Assembly (NCBI GenBank): GCA_902760345.1
Contig: CACWFY010000004.1
Coordinates: 21,799 to 85,798 of the forward strand
Origin: an uncultured Bacteroidales bacterium
GTDB lineage: Bacteria > Bacteroidota > Bacteroidia > Bacteroidales > Bacteroidaceae
DNA: 64,000 nucleotides
Direction of reading: 5' to 3'
The notes below the pieces were generated by a model. It was not told where the DNA came from and searched no databases. It saw only the letters and a list, made by a program, of their open reading frames with translations. The number at the start of each line of letters is the position of its first letter. The first letter of the stretch is position 1. Below are positions 26,851 through 35,053 of this stretch, in pieces. The position numbers and the translations under genes were made by a program.

Positions 26851-27522
26851 CTATTGTACGGCACGGATACAACGTCCGCTGAAACGATTGCTTGACAGGT
26901 CTCCATAGTGCACATCTATATTGGAGAAGTTGAACTCCAGACACCACGCTTTGTTAGGATTAGCTGTGTAGAGTGTTGAGGTCCAGTAGACGCCCATGAT
27001 ACCGCGAAACTGTGTGTCCGCATAGAAGCGGAAACCTGTGATAGGCAGGAAGATGGAGTTACCTGTCTTCTTGCCTGTTACCTTATAGCCATTGACGCCG
27101 TCTTTTGTCATCCATTCCCATGTGCAGTTAGCCGGGTTTATCAACTCCTCGTACTCATCTATGGTTGGCATACGCCATTTACCACCCCAGTTTGCACGGG
27201 CAGCATCGTCCGCAGGAGCTAACTGGGTTCTTCTGTCAGCAGTCGAATATTTGGTCAGGTACTGAGAGTTTCCTTTGCTCCAGGCATAGGTATTCCACGA
27301 GTAATATTCTTTCGGTTTGGTCTCACCCCATGCGAAATACGTGCCAAAGCCAGAAGATTTCTTCGCACCCACATTCATGTTGGCCCATTTCACACTAAGT
27401 CCTAAATCAACGGCCTCAACTCCGTCAGGAGATTTAGTGTTGTCGTCTACTACGTTAACCTTAGCATCGCCTACCGTCCCAAAGAACATGGCGGCCATCA
27501 TCATCAGAAAAATCTTCTTCAT
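26851..27522 (-). CDS. Secreted Fibrobacter-major-paralogous/C-type-lectin-like domain protein
   Basis: 223 residues from the ATG at 27522. A signal peptide (M-K-K-I-F-L-M-M-M-A-A-M) is followed by one domain with 'DLGLSVKWANMNVGA', 'TYFAWGETKPKEYYSWNTY', 'WRMPTIDEYEELINP' and a C-terminal S-G-R-C-I-R-A-V-Q. This is the typical Bacteroidota FISUMP/DUF1566-like module, related to the formylglycine/C-type-lectin fold. Role unknown, probably surface binding. The start is chosen because the -7 box lies only 15 bp upstream. Confidence 0.8.
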   Translation of the reverse strand: MKKIFLMMMAAMFFGTVGDAKVNVVDDNTKSPDGVEAVDLGLSVKWANMNVGAKKSSGFGTYFAWGETKPKEYYSWNTYAWSKGNSQYLTKYSTADRRTQLAPADDAARANWGGKWRMPTIDEYEELINPANCTWEWMTKDGVNGYKVTGKKTGNSIFLPITGFRFYADTQFRGIMGVYWTSTLYTANPNKAWCLEFNFSNIDVHYGDLSSNRFSGRCIRAVQ

Positions 27523-27537
27523 ATCTATTTTTGTTGG

Positions 27538-27545
27538 CAAAGTTA
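27538..27545 (-). promoter_or_regulatory. -7 box for the FISUMP-like gene
   Basis: Minus-strand TAACTTTG, 15 bp before the ATG at 27522. It is divergent from the helicase promoter. Confidence 0.65.
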
Positions 27546-27609
27546 CAAATTAGCGAGAACAAAACCAAATAAAACAGCAGGAAAATAAGATTATTTGCTA
27601 AAAAAGAGC

Positions 27610-27617
27610 TACCTTTG
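27610..27617 (+). promoter_or_regulatory. -7 box for the Dna2-like gene
   Basis: TACCTTTG, 4 bp before the ATG at 27622, implying a leaderless or nearly leaderless transcript and ruling out the upstream TTG at 27595. Confidence 0.7.
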
Positions 27618-27621
27618 CGAC

Positions 27622-30129
27622 ATGGAAGAAAATGAACTGTTCGAAGGGTTGAGGGTGGTCGTCCTGGACGATGGCCTCGAGGTGGTAGAGCCTGACGTGT
27701 TGGTGGACATCTCTTCCATTGCAGCATGCTTCCAAGACTATGGGCATCATCCGTTGGCGTACCTCATCAATCGCCTGAAGGCATCAGCAAATACACAGCC
27801 TATCCTGTTGGGAAACTTTGCTGGAACGGCCCTCGATCAAATCATCCACGATCCTGATGCTGGCTTTGGCGACATGCTACGCACTTCGTTTAGTGAGCAG
27901 GCGCTGCAGTTCTGTACCTGTGAGGGCTTCCGCCCGGCACAGTTTAAGGCCGATGCCCAGCGACAGGTGGCGAACATTCGCGAGGCAGTAGATGAGCTGT
28001 TTAAGCAGTATGACCGCGAAAAAGCTCTGCTTGAGCCTTCTTTTGTCTGCAAGGAATTAGGCCTGCGAGGACGCGTAGACCTGATGACCAGTGATATGCG
28101 GCTGTTGGTGGAGCAGAAATCGGGCAAGAAGTGGATGGGTTTCCGTGAGGCCCATTTCGTACAGGTCCTGCTTTATTATGGAGTGCTACGTTATAACTTC
28201 CAGCAGCAGACCGACCATGTAGACATCCGTTTGCTTTATTCCAAATATCCGCCCAGCGATGGTTTGCTGAGGGTGAAGCATTATGAAGATCTTTTTCGTG
28301 AGGCCATCCACCTGCGCAACCTTATTGTCGCCATGGAAATCAACATCGCCCGTAAGGGCTTTGGCTCTATTCTACCTCTGTTACAGCCCGATGTGTTGTT
28401 GCAGCGACATGAGAAGGCGGAATTTTATTATCGCTATGTCTATCCTGAGATGGAGCGTGCGCTGCAGCCTTTGCACCATCTGACAGCCATTGAACAGGAC
28501 TATGTGGAACGCATGATGACGTTCGTCTATCGCGAGCAGATGGCCCAGCGATTCACAGAGAATACAGAAGATGATCTGCGTCGTGGCGATATGGTCTATT
28601 ATTATCGTAAGGATGGCGACCCAGACCTCTGCCACCATATATTAAATAAAGGTGTGATAGAGCAGATAGATGATGAAGAGATAACGGTGTGGCCCAGTGA
28701 TAGTAAGGAAGACACCCCTGAAACCCTGCGTAAAGACATATATGCCATAGAGCCAGCAACTACTGAGGCCACAGTGACGGCGGCACTGCGCAGTCTGATG
28801 GCTTTTTGCAAAGCCTCGCCAGACAAGCGCGACTTGCTGCTGGGGCAGCGTGCTCCCCGTCAGGATGTTTCGCAGCAACTCTCCTGTTCTTATCATCCTG
28901 CTTACGATGATATCCTATTGCGTGCCAAACAGGCTCGTGACTATTTCCTGTTGCAAGGTCCCCCGGGAACAGGTAAGACCTCAATGGCCCTCCGCTTCTT
29001 GGTGGAAGAGGAATTCTCAATTCTCAATTCTCAATTTTCAATTCTCTTGACCGCCTATACCCATCGGGCAGTTGATGAGATATGTGCTATGCTGGAAGAG
29101 AGCGGACAGGACTATCTGCGATTAGGTAATGAAGCTACGTGCGACCCTCGTTTTGCCCATCGTCTGCTGAGCAGTGCCTTCTGCGAGAAACCAAGGTTGG
29201 ACGACATCCGTCAACGGTTGGAACGTGTACCCATCGTGGTCAGCACCACGCTGACCTTGTTGACGCGTCCCTACCTGTTCAACATGAAGCACTTCTCTCT
29301 GTGTATTGTTGACGAAGCCTCTCAGATTCTGGAACCCTATATTATCGGCTTATTGTCATCAGATAGTATAGACCGCTTCATCCTGATAGGCGACCATAAG
29401 CAGTTGCCTGCCGTGGTGGCCCAGCCCGACGATGAACCTCGATTGCATGATTGTCGCCAGTCACTCTTTGAGCGATTGCTTCGACAAGAGCGGGAGACAG
29501 GGCGCACGGTATTTACAGGTATCCTTCAATATCAGGGACGTATGCATCCTGATATCGCCGCCTTCCCTAATGAGTGGTTCTATAGACGAGAACGGCTACA
29601 GCCTGTGCCCTGCCCCCATCAGCTGGAAGAACGGTTAGACTACCATGAACCCTCAGCAGATGCGCTTGACGACCAGTTGAAACAGCATCGCGTGCTCTTC
29701 CTTCCTGTTGATGATGAGGCTTTTATGGTTGCCGACTTGTTGCGTCGTCTCTATCGTCAGATAGGTAGTGAACATTTTGATCATTCCCGTAGCATAGGAG
29801 TTATTGTAACCTACCGCTATCAGATTACCTTGATACGACGGGAGATAGCCAAACTGAATATCCCCCAATTGCTCGACATCAGTATTGATACAGTGGAACG
29901 CTATCAGGGGTCGCAGCGTGATGTCATCATCTATTCGCTGGGCGTACAGGATGCTGAACAGCTTGCCTTCCTCACCTCCAACAGTTTCGAAGAGGGCGGA
30001 CATGTCATTGACCGTAAGTTGAACGTTGCAATGACACGGGCCCGTAAGCAATTGTTGATGACGGGCAATATGGACATTCTCAGGCAAAATGCAATTTTTT
30101 CTGAACTGATATGCCGTTATTGCATTTAA
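27622..30129 (+). CDS. Dna2/Cas4-like nuclease fused to SF1B helicase
   Basis: 835 residues. The N-terminal ~300 residues hold a PD-(D/E)xK-type motif (L-R-G-R-V-D-L, then 'LLVEQKSGKKW'), as in Dna2 or Cas4 nucleases. The helicase half has Walker A 'GPPGTGKTSMAL', D-E-A-S (Walker B), 'ILQYQGRMHPDIAAFPNEW', 'VERYQGSQRDVII' and 'KLNVAMTRARKQLL', all SF1B (Upf1/Dna2) motifs. Expected role: DNA end processing or flap removal. I do not see the full four-Cys iron-sulphur set of Dna2. An insertion encoding E-F-S-I-L-N-S-Q-F-S-I-L-L, just after motif I, is pure AATTCTC repeat (29012-29046). Confidence 0.9.
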   Translation: MEENELFEGLRVVVLDDGLEVVEPDVLVDISSIAACFQDYGHHPLAYLINRLKASANTQPILLGNFAGTALDQIIHDPDAGFGDMLRTSFSEQALQFCTCEGFRPAQFKADAQRQVANIREAVDELFKQYDREKALLEPSFVCKELGLRGRVDLMTSDMRLLVEQKSGKKWMGFREAHFVQVLLYYGVLRYNFQQQTDHVDIRLLYSKYPPSDGLLRVKHYEDLFREAIHLRNLIVAMEINIARKGFGSILPLLQPDVLLQRHEKAEFYYRYVYPEMERALQPLHHLTAIEQDYVERMMTFVYREQMAQRFTENTEDDLRRGDMVYYYRKDGDPDLCHHILNKGVIEQIDDEEITVWPSDSKEDTPETLRKDIYAIEPATTEATVTAALRSLMAFCKASPDKRDLLLGQRAPRQDVSQQLSCSYHPAYDDILLRAKQARDYFLLQGPPGTGKTSMALRFLVEEEFSILNSQFSILLTAYTHRAVDEICAMLEESGQDYLRLGNEATCDPRFAHRLLSSAFCEKPRLDDIRQRLERVPIVVSTTLTLLTRPYLFNMKHFSLCIVDEASQILEPYIIGLLSSDSIDRFILIGDHKQLPAVVAQPDDEPRLHDCRQSLFERLLRQERETGRTVFTGILQYQGRMHPDIAAFPNEWFYRRERLQPVPCPHQLEERLDYHEPSADALDDQLKQHRVLFLPVDDEAFMVADLLRRLYRQIGSEHFDHSRSIGVIVTYRYQITLIRREIAKLNIPQLLDISIDTVERYQGSQRDVIIYSLGVQDAEQLAFLTSNSFEEGGHVIDRKLNVAMTRARKQLLMTGNMDILRQNAIFSELICRYCI
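29012..29046 (+). repeat. AATTCTC tandem repeat inside the helicase gene
   Basis: Five units of AATTCTC/AATTTTC in a row stay in frame in the linker after Walker A. It looks like a short-repeat insertion that stayed translatable. Confidence 0.8.
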
Positions 30130-30134
30130 TTTCG

Positions 30135-30142
30135 TACCTTTG
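30135..30142 (+). promoter_or_regulatory. -7 box for the ABC ATPase/CobD-like pair
   Basis: TACCTTTG, 9 bp before the ATG at 30152, lying just after the helicase stop. Confidence 0.65.
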
Positions 30143-30151
30143 TCACGCCAA

Positions 30152-30925
30152 ATGGAAACAGTAGTACTACAAGACCTCACTATCGGTTATACGTCGAAGG
30201 GCAACGAAAAGGTAGTTGCCAAAGGACTGAATGCCACCCTCAATGCTGGTGAGCTGACTTGTCTGTTGGGTCGTAACGGTATTGGTAAGTCGACATTGCT
30301 ACGAACGCTTGCTGCTTTCCAGCCACCTCTAAGAGGCTCTATTCTCTTGGCAACCTCACCTCTTACTGCTCTGACTGACAAAGAACTAAGCCGAACCATC
30401 GGCTTGGTACTCACCGAGAGACCTGACGTGCAGAATATGACGGTCCGCTTCCTGGTAGGTATGGGACGTTCACCATATACGGGCTTTTGGGGTACCCTGT
30501 CGGCGACCGATGAGGCGATTGTCGATGAGGCTATACGTATGGTGGGTATTGAATCACTCGAAAACCGGCAGGTGCAGACACTTAGCGACGGCGAGCGCCA
30601 GAAAGTGATGATTGCCAAGGCGCTGGCACAACAGACACCAATTATCTATTTAGACGAGCCTACGGCGTTTCTTGACTTTCCCAGTAAGGTCGAGATGATG
30701 CAACTATTACGTCGATTGGCGCGTGACGGCCAAAAGACCATCTTCCTTTCGACGCATGATGTGGAACTGTCGTTACAGTTGGCTGACCGCATCTGGCTGA
30801 TGGAGCCTGACATGCTCCATGTGGGAATACCACATGAACTGGCAGACTCTGGAGTACTGAGCAAATTCATCGAACAGGGAGGAATCACCTTTGACACACA
30901 GTCACTAACCATACGCGTACAGTAA
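30152..30925 (+). CDS. ABC transporter ATP-binding protein, FecE/BtuD-like
   Basis: 257 residues from the ATG at 30152. Walker A 'LLGRNGIGKSTLLRTLA', a signature 'QTLSDGERQKVMIAKALAQ' (LSDGE in place of LSGGQ), Walker B I-I-Y-L-D-E-P-T-A-F-L-D and S-T-H-D (H-loop). The length and the A-F-Q-P-P-L-R-G-S-I-L insert fit the iron-siderophore/cobalamin importer class. No permease or binding protein is next to it. It overlaps the CobD-like gene by 1 bp (TAATG), which favours corrinoid uptake, but the substrate is an inference. Confidence 0.88.
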   Translation: METVVLQDLTIGYTSKGNEKVVAKGLNATLNAGELTCLLGRNGIGKSTLLRTLAAFQPPLRGSILLATSPLTALTDKELSRTIGLVLTERPDVQNMTVRFLVGMGRSPYTGFWGTLSATDEAIVDEAIRMVGIESLENRQVQTLSDGERQKVMIAKALAQQTPIIYLDEPTAFLDFPSKVEMMQLLRRLARDGQKTIFLSTHDVELSLQLADRIWLMEPDMLHVGIPHELADSGVLSKFIEQGGITFDTQSLTIRVQ

Positions 30926-31944
30926 TGATACAAGGACATGGCGACGATATTTTCCGTTATCGGGAGTTGCTGAAGATGAACTTCAGCTCGACCTGTTATC
31001 AGCATGCTGACCATACGGCCCTGCGCCAACATCTGGCTGAGCATGTTGATGTGTTGGCAAACTACCCTGAGCCATACCCGCAAGACCTGGAACGGCTTAT
31101 TGCCCGTCAACATGGCATCTCGCCCGAAGCGGTGATGGTGACAAACGGAGCTACCGAGGCCATCTATCTCATTGCCCAACTATTGCAAGACAGTTGCAGC
31201 ATCATTCCCGGACCGACGTATATGGAGTATGCCGATGCCTGTCGCCTGTACAAGCATGTTATCACTTACGAGAATATGGGCGATGTGGCCGATATGCCGA
31301 AAGACCGCGTCTATTGGATATGTAACCCCAACAATCCGTCAGGCAACGTGTTAATGAAGGGTTTTGTCGAGTATGTCGTCCGTCGTTCACCGCGCTATAC
31401 ATTCGTTGTCGACCAGTCGTATGGTGCGTTTACTCGGGAGCATCTACTTGCTGCCCACCATGTTCAAGAGCAAACCAATCTGTTTATACTTCATTCGCTG
31501 AGCAGGCAGTATGGTGTGCCAGGTTTGCGCATAGGCTACATCTTGGCTCATCCCACGAATATCCAATTGTTGCGTGCGCAGCGTCACCCTTGGGCGATAC
31601 CTGCCCTAAGCATTGAGGCAGCCCGCTTTCTGCTGCAAGAAGGTAAACCTGCTGTAGATGATGTTGATGCCTATCTGGCTGAGACGGAACGGATGCGTAG
31701 TGCTTTGCGCAAAATCAAAGGATTGCGGGTCTTTGAAACCAAGACCAACTATATGCTCTGTGAACTGAGTGATGTCAAGGCGTTGGTACTTAAAAACCAC
31801 CTTATCAAAGAACATGGCATGCTCATACGCGACTGTAGCAATTTCTATGGACTGTCCGACTATTTCTTTCGTGTTACTGCTCAGTTGCCTGAAGAGAACG
31901 ATGCTCTTGTTGCTGCCATCAGCGATTTTCTGTCAACGAAATAA
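30925..31944 (+). CDS. CobD/HisC-like fold-type I aminotransferase homologue lacking the PLP lysine
   Basis: 339 residues. The opening M-I-Q-G-H-G-D-D and the overall order (V-T-N-G-A-T-E-A-I-Y-L, 'IIPGPTYMEYADACRLY', 'ICNPNNPSGNV', V-V-D-Q-S-Y) fit threonine-phosphate decarboxylase CobD or histidinol-phosphate aminotransferase. Where the family has S-L-[ST]-K-x-[FY]-x-x-P-G-L-R-x-G-Y, this protein reads S-L-S-R-Q-Y-G-V-P-G-L-R-I-G-Y. The Schiff-base lysine is therefore replaced by arginine at R194 (codon AGG, bases 31504-31506). The other PLP residues look intact. It may be inactive, altered in chemistry or regulatory. It is coupled by overlap to a BtuD-like ATPase, which points to a corrinoid setting. 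Confidence 0.85.
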   Translation: MIQGHGDDIFRYRELLKMNFSSTCYQHADHTALRQHLAEHVDVLANYPEPYPQDLERLIARQHGISPEAVMVTNGATEAIYLIAQLLQDSCSIIPGPTYMEYADACRLYKHVITYENMGDVADMPKDRVYWICNPNNPSGNVLMKGFVEYVVRRSPRYTFVVDQSYGAFTREHLLAAHHVQEQTNLFILHSLSRQYGVPGLRIGYILAHPTNIQLLRAQRHPWAIPALSIEAARFLLQEGKPAVDDVDAYLAETERMRSALRKIKGLRVFETKTNYMLCELSDVKALVLKNHLIKEHGMLIRDCSNFYGLSDYFFRVTAQLPEENDALVAAISDFLSTK

Positions 31945-31964
31945 TAGTAGTGTACTATAAAAGC

Positions 31965-32010
31965 AAGACGGACTGCCTTCTGAAATCCTCAGGGCAGTCC
32001 GTCTTATTTA
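31965..32010 (+). terminator. Terminator after the CobD-like gene
   Basis: A 13-bp perfect stem AAGACGGACTGCC (31965-31977) with GGCAGTCCGTCTT (31993-32005), then ATTTA. Confidence 0.88.
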
Positions 32011-32110
32011 GTATGTTATGAAAAATTTGAGAGAGAAATGAAACTTCACAGTTTCGCGGTGTTTTAATAACTTAATGTGTGTAAATATAGAGAAAGCATA
32101 GAAATTCTAC

Positions 32111-32599
32111 TTAGTCTTTGGGACGATCGGGTAGCATCACCTTGGTGCTGTCTGCAGTCCAATCACTGGTGTTTTCTGCCTGCACAGGACTGACTGTTGC
32201 CATGCTGTCCATTTGTTGCTGGATGGCGGCATAGTCATCATGTTTGTTCCACGAATTATCCCACGGTGCTTGTAGGGCACCACCCACAGTCAGGAAGATG
32301 GCAATGACAGCTGCGGCCTTGAAAAGCGGCATGAGACGACGGGTGAGCGTAATCTCGACAGCCTTCACGACAGGCGCTCCGTCGTTGGCTGGCTTCTCGT
32401 CGATTATTTCCATCATACGGGCATCGAAGTCATCGCCCAACGTCTCTTCAGCGTCGGCTGTGAAGAGGACGCGCCATTGCTCCATCTCAGCGGGGATGTG
32501 CTCCTGGCTGAAGAAGGTACGCAGGATGCGCTCCTCTTCGAGGGTCGTTTCTGCGCTGAAGTAGCGGTCTAACAGTTGTTCGATGTACTTGTAGTCCAT
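32111..32599 (-). CDS. Putative anti-sigma factor (single TM) paired with ECF sigma
   Basis: 162 residues from the ATG at 32599 (M-D-Y-K-Y-I-E-Q-L-L-D-R-Y-F). The N-terminal half is acidic and helical ('AETTLEEERILRTFF'), like the cytosolic ends of Bacteroidota anti-sigma proteins. A single hydrophobic segment (A-A-A-V-I-A-I-F-L-T-V-G-G-A-L) precedes a short polar periplasmic tail. It lies 70 bp downstream of the sigma gene on the same strand. The anti-sigma role is inferred from topology and position; no ZAS zinc motif is present. Confidence 0.7.
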   Translation of the reverse strand: MDYKYIEQLLDRYFSAETTLEEERILRTFFSQEHIPAEMEQWRVLFTADAEETLGDDFDARMMEIIDEKPANDGAPVVKAVEITLTRRLMPLFKAAAVIAIFLTVGGALQAPWDNSWNKHDDYAAIQQQMDSMATVSPVQAENTSDWTADSTKVMLPDRPKD

Positions 32600-32669
32600 A
32601 ATCTTTTTGTGGTTCTCTATATTAACAGACGATTGTCGAAGTAGAAAGTTACAGCAAGGTGAAAGTTTT

Positions 32670-33185
32670 TTATTTTTTCTCATTAGTCAGTGTGAGGAAG
32701 CGCTCGCGGATAGTTTGGCGGGCACGGAAGATATTGGTTTTCACCTGCTGTTCGGTGATGTCGAGTATGGTGGCAATGTCGCGATACGACTTTCCTTCGA
32801 CATCGCGCAACTGCATACATGTTCGCTGTTTCTCAGGCAGTTGGGCAATCAGTTGGCGCACCAGATGTAGACGGTCGTGTTCGATGGCTACCTGCTCAGG
32901 ATTCGACGCGTGGCTCTGGTCGGCAGGATCGATAAGGGGTGGTGCTGTCCGCAGTTGCCGCTCCATACGTCGCGTTTTGTCGAGGGCGAGGTTTCGGCAG
33001 ACGGTCAGGCAAAAAGCCTCTATGGATTCCATTTCAGCCCACTGCTCGCGACGTTTCCATACCTTCATCATGGTTTCCTGCACAACATCTTCTGCCTCCG
33101 TACGTTCTTGGGTGATGCGGAGAGCCAGCCGGAAGAGTATGTTCTTCAGCGGCAGTATGTCGTTTTGGAAACTAATGGTCTTCAT
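32670..33185 (-). CDS. ECF-type RNA polymerase sigma factor
   Basis: 171 residues. Region 2 contains 'ALRITQERTEAEDVVQETMM' and 'VWKRREQWAEMESIEAFCL'. Region 4 contains 'LPEKQRTCMQLRDVEGKSYR' and a helix-turn-helix 'ITEQQVKTNIFRARQTIRE'. It directs RNA polymerase to its regulon under an envelope signal, probably held by the membrane protein encoded just downstream. It is divergent from a TPR-AraC regulator. Confidence 0.93.
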   Translation of the reverse strand: MKTISFQNDILPLKNILFRLALRITQERTEAEDVVQETMMKVWKRREQWAEMESIEAFCLTVCRNLALDKTRRMERQLRTAPPLIDPADQSHASNPEQVAIEHDRLHLVRQLIAQLPEKQRTCMQLRDVEGKSYRDIATILDITEQQVKTNIFRARQTIRERFLTLTNEKK

Positions 33186-33198
33186 TGTTCTGACTCCA

Positions 33199-33206
33199 CA
33201 AAGGTA
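33199..33206 (-). promoter_or_regulatory. -7 box for the ECF sigma gene
   Basis: Minus-strand TACCTTTG, 13 bp before the ATG at 33185. Confidence 0.65.
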
Positions 33207-33292
33207 GTGTTTTTTGCTGGGGTATGCAAGAGTTTTATGACACTTTTATGGTAAAAAACGCTCAATAGCGGTGTTTTGTGAAAAAAAAGTTG

Positions 33293-33300
33293 TATATTTG
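33293..33300 (+). promoter_or_regulatory. -7 box for the TPR-AraC regulator
   Basis: TATATTTG, 6 bp before the ATG at 33307, which implies a very short leader and rejects the longer ORF start at 33271. Confidence 0.65.
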
Positions 33301-33306
33301 CAGCTG

Positions 33307-34917
33307 ATGACGAGTCTTTACACACGATATATTACAATAAGGTATGTGCTGTTCCTGTTGTTGCTATGGCCGCTGGTTACCTATGCCGTCGGTCCGACAG
33401 CCGGGTTTGACTCACTGCGCCATCTGTCGACAGAGGAGCTGATGGAACAGGGGCGTGGCTATTATATACAGCGTCAGCCAGCCAAGGCACTGGCATGTTT
33501 CACCATTATCAGTGAACGTTCTACTAAGACTGATGCTGACTCGAAGTTACGGGTCAGGGCGCTGAACAACTGCGGCTGTGTCTATAAGTACTACTATTTC
33601 GACTATACTCAGGCTTACGACTATTTTATTCGTGCCTATGACCTGTGCGAAGAGCTTCGTGACGATGAATTCCTGCCCGTCATCATGGTCAATTTGGGTG
33701 ATTTGCTGAACGACTATAGTCTGAACTACAATTCGCAACCTCTCGCCCAACAGGCCCAGGAACTCTTCGATAAATGCATTCATCAGGCAGTAGAAACCAA
33801 GAATTGGGAGTTGCTGACGACAGCCTTCTTCAATTTGGCCAACCAGAATTACGATTTGAAACTCGACAACTATCGTGTGTTGTTGTCGAAGGAGATACCT
33901 GACAGCACTCCCGATCTGGCCTATACCCGTTTGCTGTATCAAGCTATAGGTCACATGCAGCGTCAGGAGTATGTCAAGGCACGCGATTGCTTCAATCGTC
34001 AGTTGCAGGTCATCAGTACCCAGTGGGCTCCTGAGCGCGACTCCTTGGCTTCGTATATGAATATTGCTGCCACCTACCGGCTACAGAAAGACTACCAGTC
34101 GGCTGTTGACTATCTGCTGAAAGCCTTGCAACTGACTACCGACAAGGATATTAGCGACCTCTCCGCACATATCAGTAAGCAGTTGTCAGAACAGTACCGA
34201 CTGTTGGGTAACGAGACGGAGGCCGCTCACTATCATCTGCGTTATATGGAGATGATGGAGAAGACCCATACCAACCAGTTGTCGCATATTGCCGAGCTGA
34301 ACTACATTCGCGAACTGAAGAAAGAAGCGGCGAAAACTCAACAGTTGGAAGAGCGCCAGTTGTTACAGCAACTCCTTTTGCTGGCCGCTTTGGTCGTGTT
34401 GGTGGTTATCCTCTTCTTCGTCTTGTTGCTGTGGTATAAGAACCGCCAACTGAAGGAGCGCAACAAGAGCCTGTACGAAAAGAACCGTCAGGTGATGCGT
34501 ATTGAGGCCGACGAGCAGAACTTGCGCAAGGCTTATAGCAAGAGCAGCCTGAACGATGAACAGCGCGAGTCACTTATCCTTCGCATTCAGGAGGTGCTCA
34601 ACGACTCTGACGTCATCTGTCAGCAGGACTTCACGCTCAGCAAACTGGCAAAGCTCATCAATTCGAACACCACCTACGTTTCGCAGGTCATTAACGAGAA
34701 ATACGGTATGGCGTTCAGCAGTCTTCTCGGCAGCTGCCGTATTAAGATTGCCTGTCAGTGGATGGAAGACCCTGAGCGCTACGGCAATATCACCATCGAG
34801 GCTATTGCAACGGGTACTGGTTTCAAGTCGCGTACGGCCTTTGTCAATGTCTTCAAGCGTGAGACAGGCCTTAAGCCGTCGGAGTATCTGCGTATGGCCA
34901 CCGCCAAAATAGCCTAA
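33307..34917 (+). CDS. TPR-sensor, membrane-anchored AraC-type regulator
   Basis: 536 residues. A signal or TM segment (Y-V-L-F-L-L-L-L-W-P-L-V) is followed by a periplasmic tetratricopeptide-repeat region (about residues 30-340; 'RVRALNNCGCVYKYYYFDYT', 'LASYMNIAATYRLQKDYQSA'). A transmembrane helix (V-V-L-V-V-I-L-F-F-V-L-L-L-W-Y) and a coiled-coil linker lead to a C-terminal AraC-type DNA-binding domain ('LSKLAKLINSNTTYVSQVIN' and 'IATGTGFKSRTAFVNVFKRE'). This architecture is typical of Bacteroidota one-component regulators that read periplasmic signals. It is divergent from the ECF sigma gene and 137 bp upstream of the giant surface-protein gene, a candidate target. Confidence 0.9.
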   Translation: MTSLYTRYITIRYVLFLLLLWPLVTYAVGPTAGFDSLRHLSTEELMEQGRGYYIQRQPAKALACFTIISERSTKTDADSKLRVRALNNCGCVYKYYYFDYTQAYDYFIRAYDLCEELRDDEFLPVIMVNLGDLLNDYSLNYNSQPLAQQAQELFDKCIHQAVETKNWELLTTAFFNLANQNYDLKLDNYRVLLSKEIPDSTPDLAYTRLLYQAIGHMQRQEYVKARDCFNRQLQVISTQWAPERDSLASYMNIAATYRLQKDYQSAVDYLLKALQLTTDKDISDLSAHISKQLSEQYRLLGNETEAAHYHLRYMEMMEKTHTNQLSHIAELNYIRELKKEAAKTQQLEERQLLQQLLLLAALVVLVVILFFVLLLWYKNRQLKERNKSLYEKNRQVMRIEADEQNLRKAYSKSSLNDEQRESLILRIQEVLNDSDVICQQDFTLSKLAKLINSNTTYVSQVINEKYGMAFSSLLGSCRIKIACQWMEDPERYGNITIEAIATGTGFKSRTAFVNVFKRETGLKPSEYLRMATAKIA

Positions 34918-34993
34918 TTGCTATTTTTGTGCATATTTACAAATGTGAACGAATAGAGTTTCTCCTTTTTGTTCCTTTTGCTAATATTATTAG

Positions 34994-35001
34994 TACCTTT
35001 G
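34994..35001 (+). promoter_or_regulatory. -7 box for the giant repeat protein
   Basis: TACCTTTG, with a leader of about 45 nt to the ATG at 35054. Confidence 0.68.
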
Positions 35002-35053
35002 CAGCCATTATTGCTTATTTTGAATATTCTAACTAAAAACAAGCACAAACACA

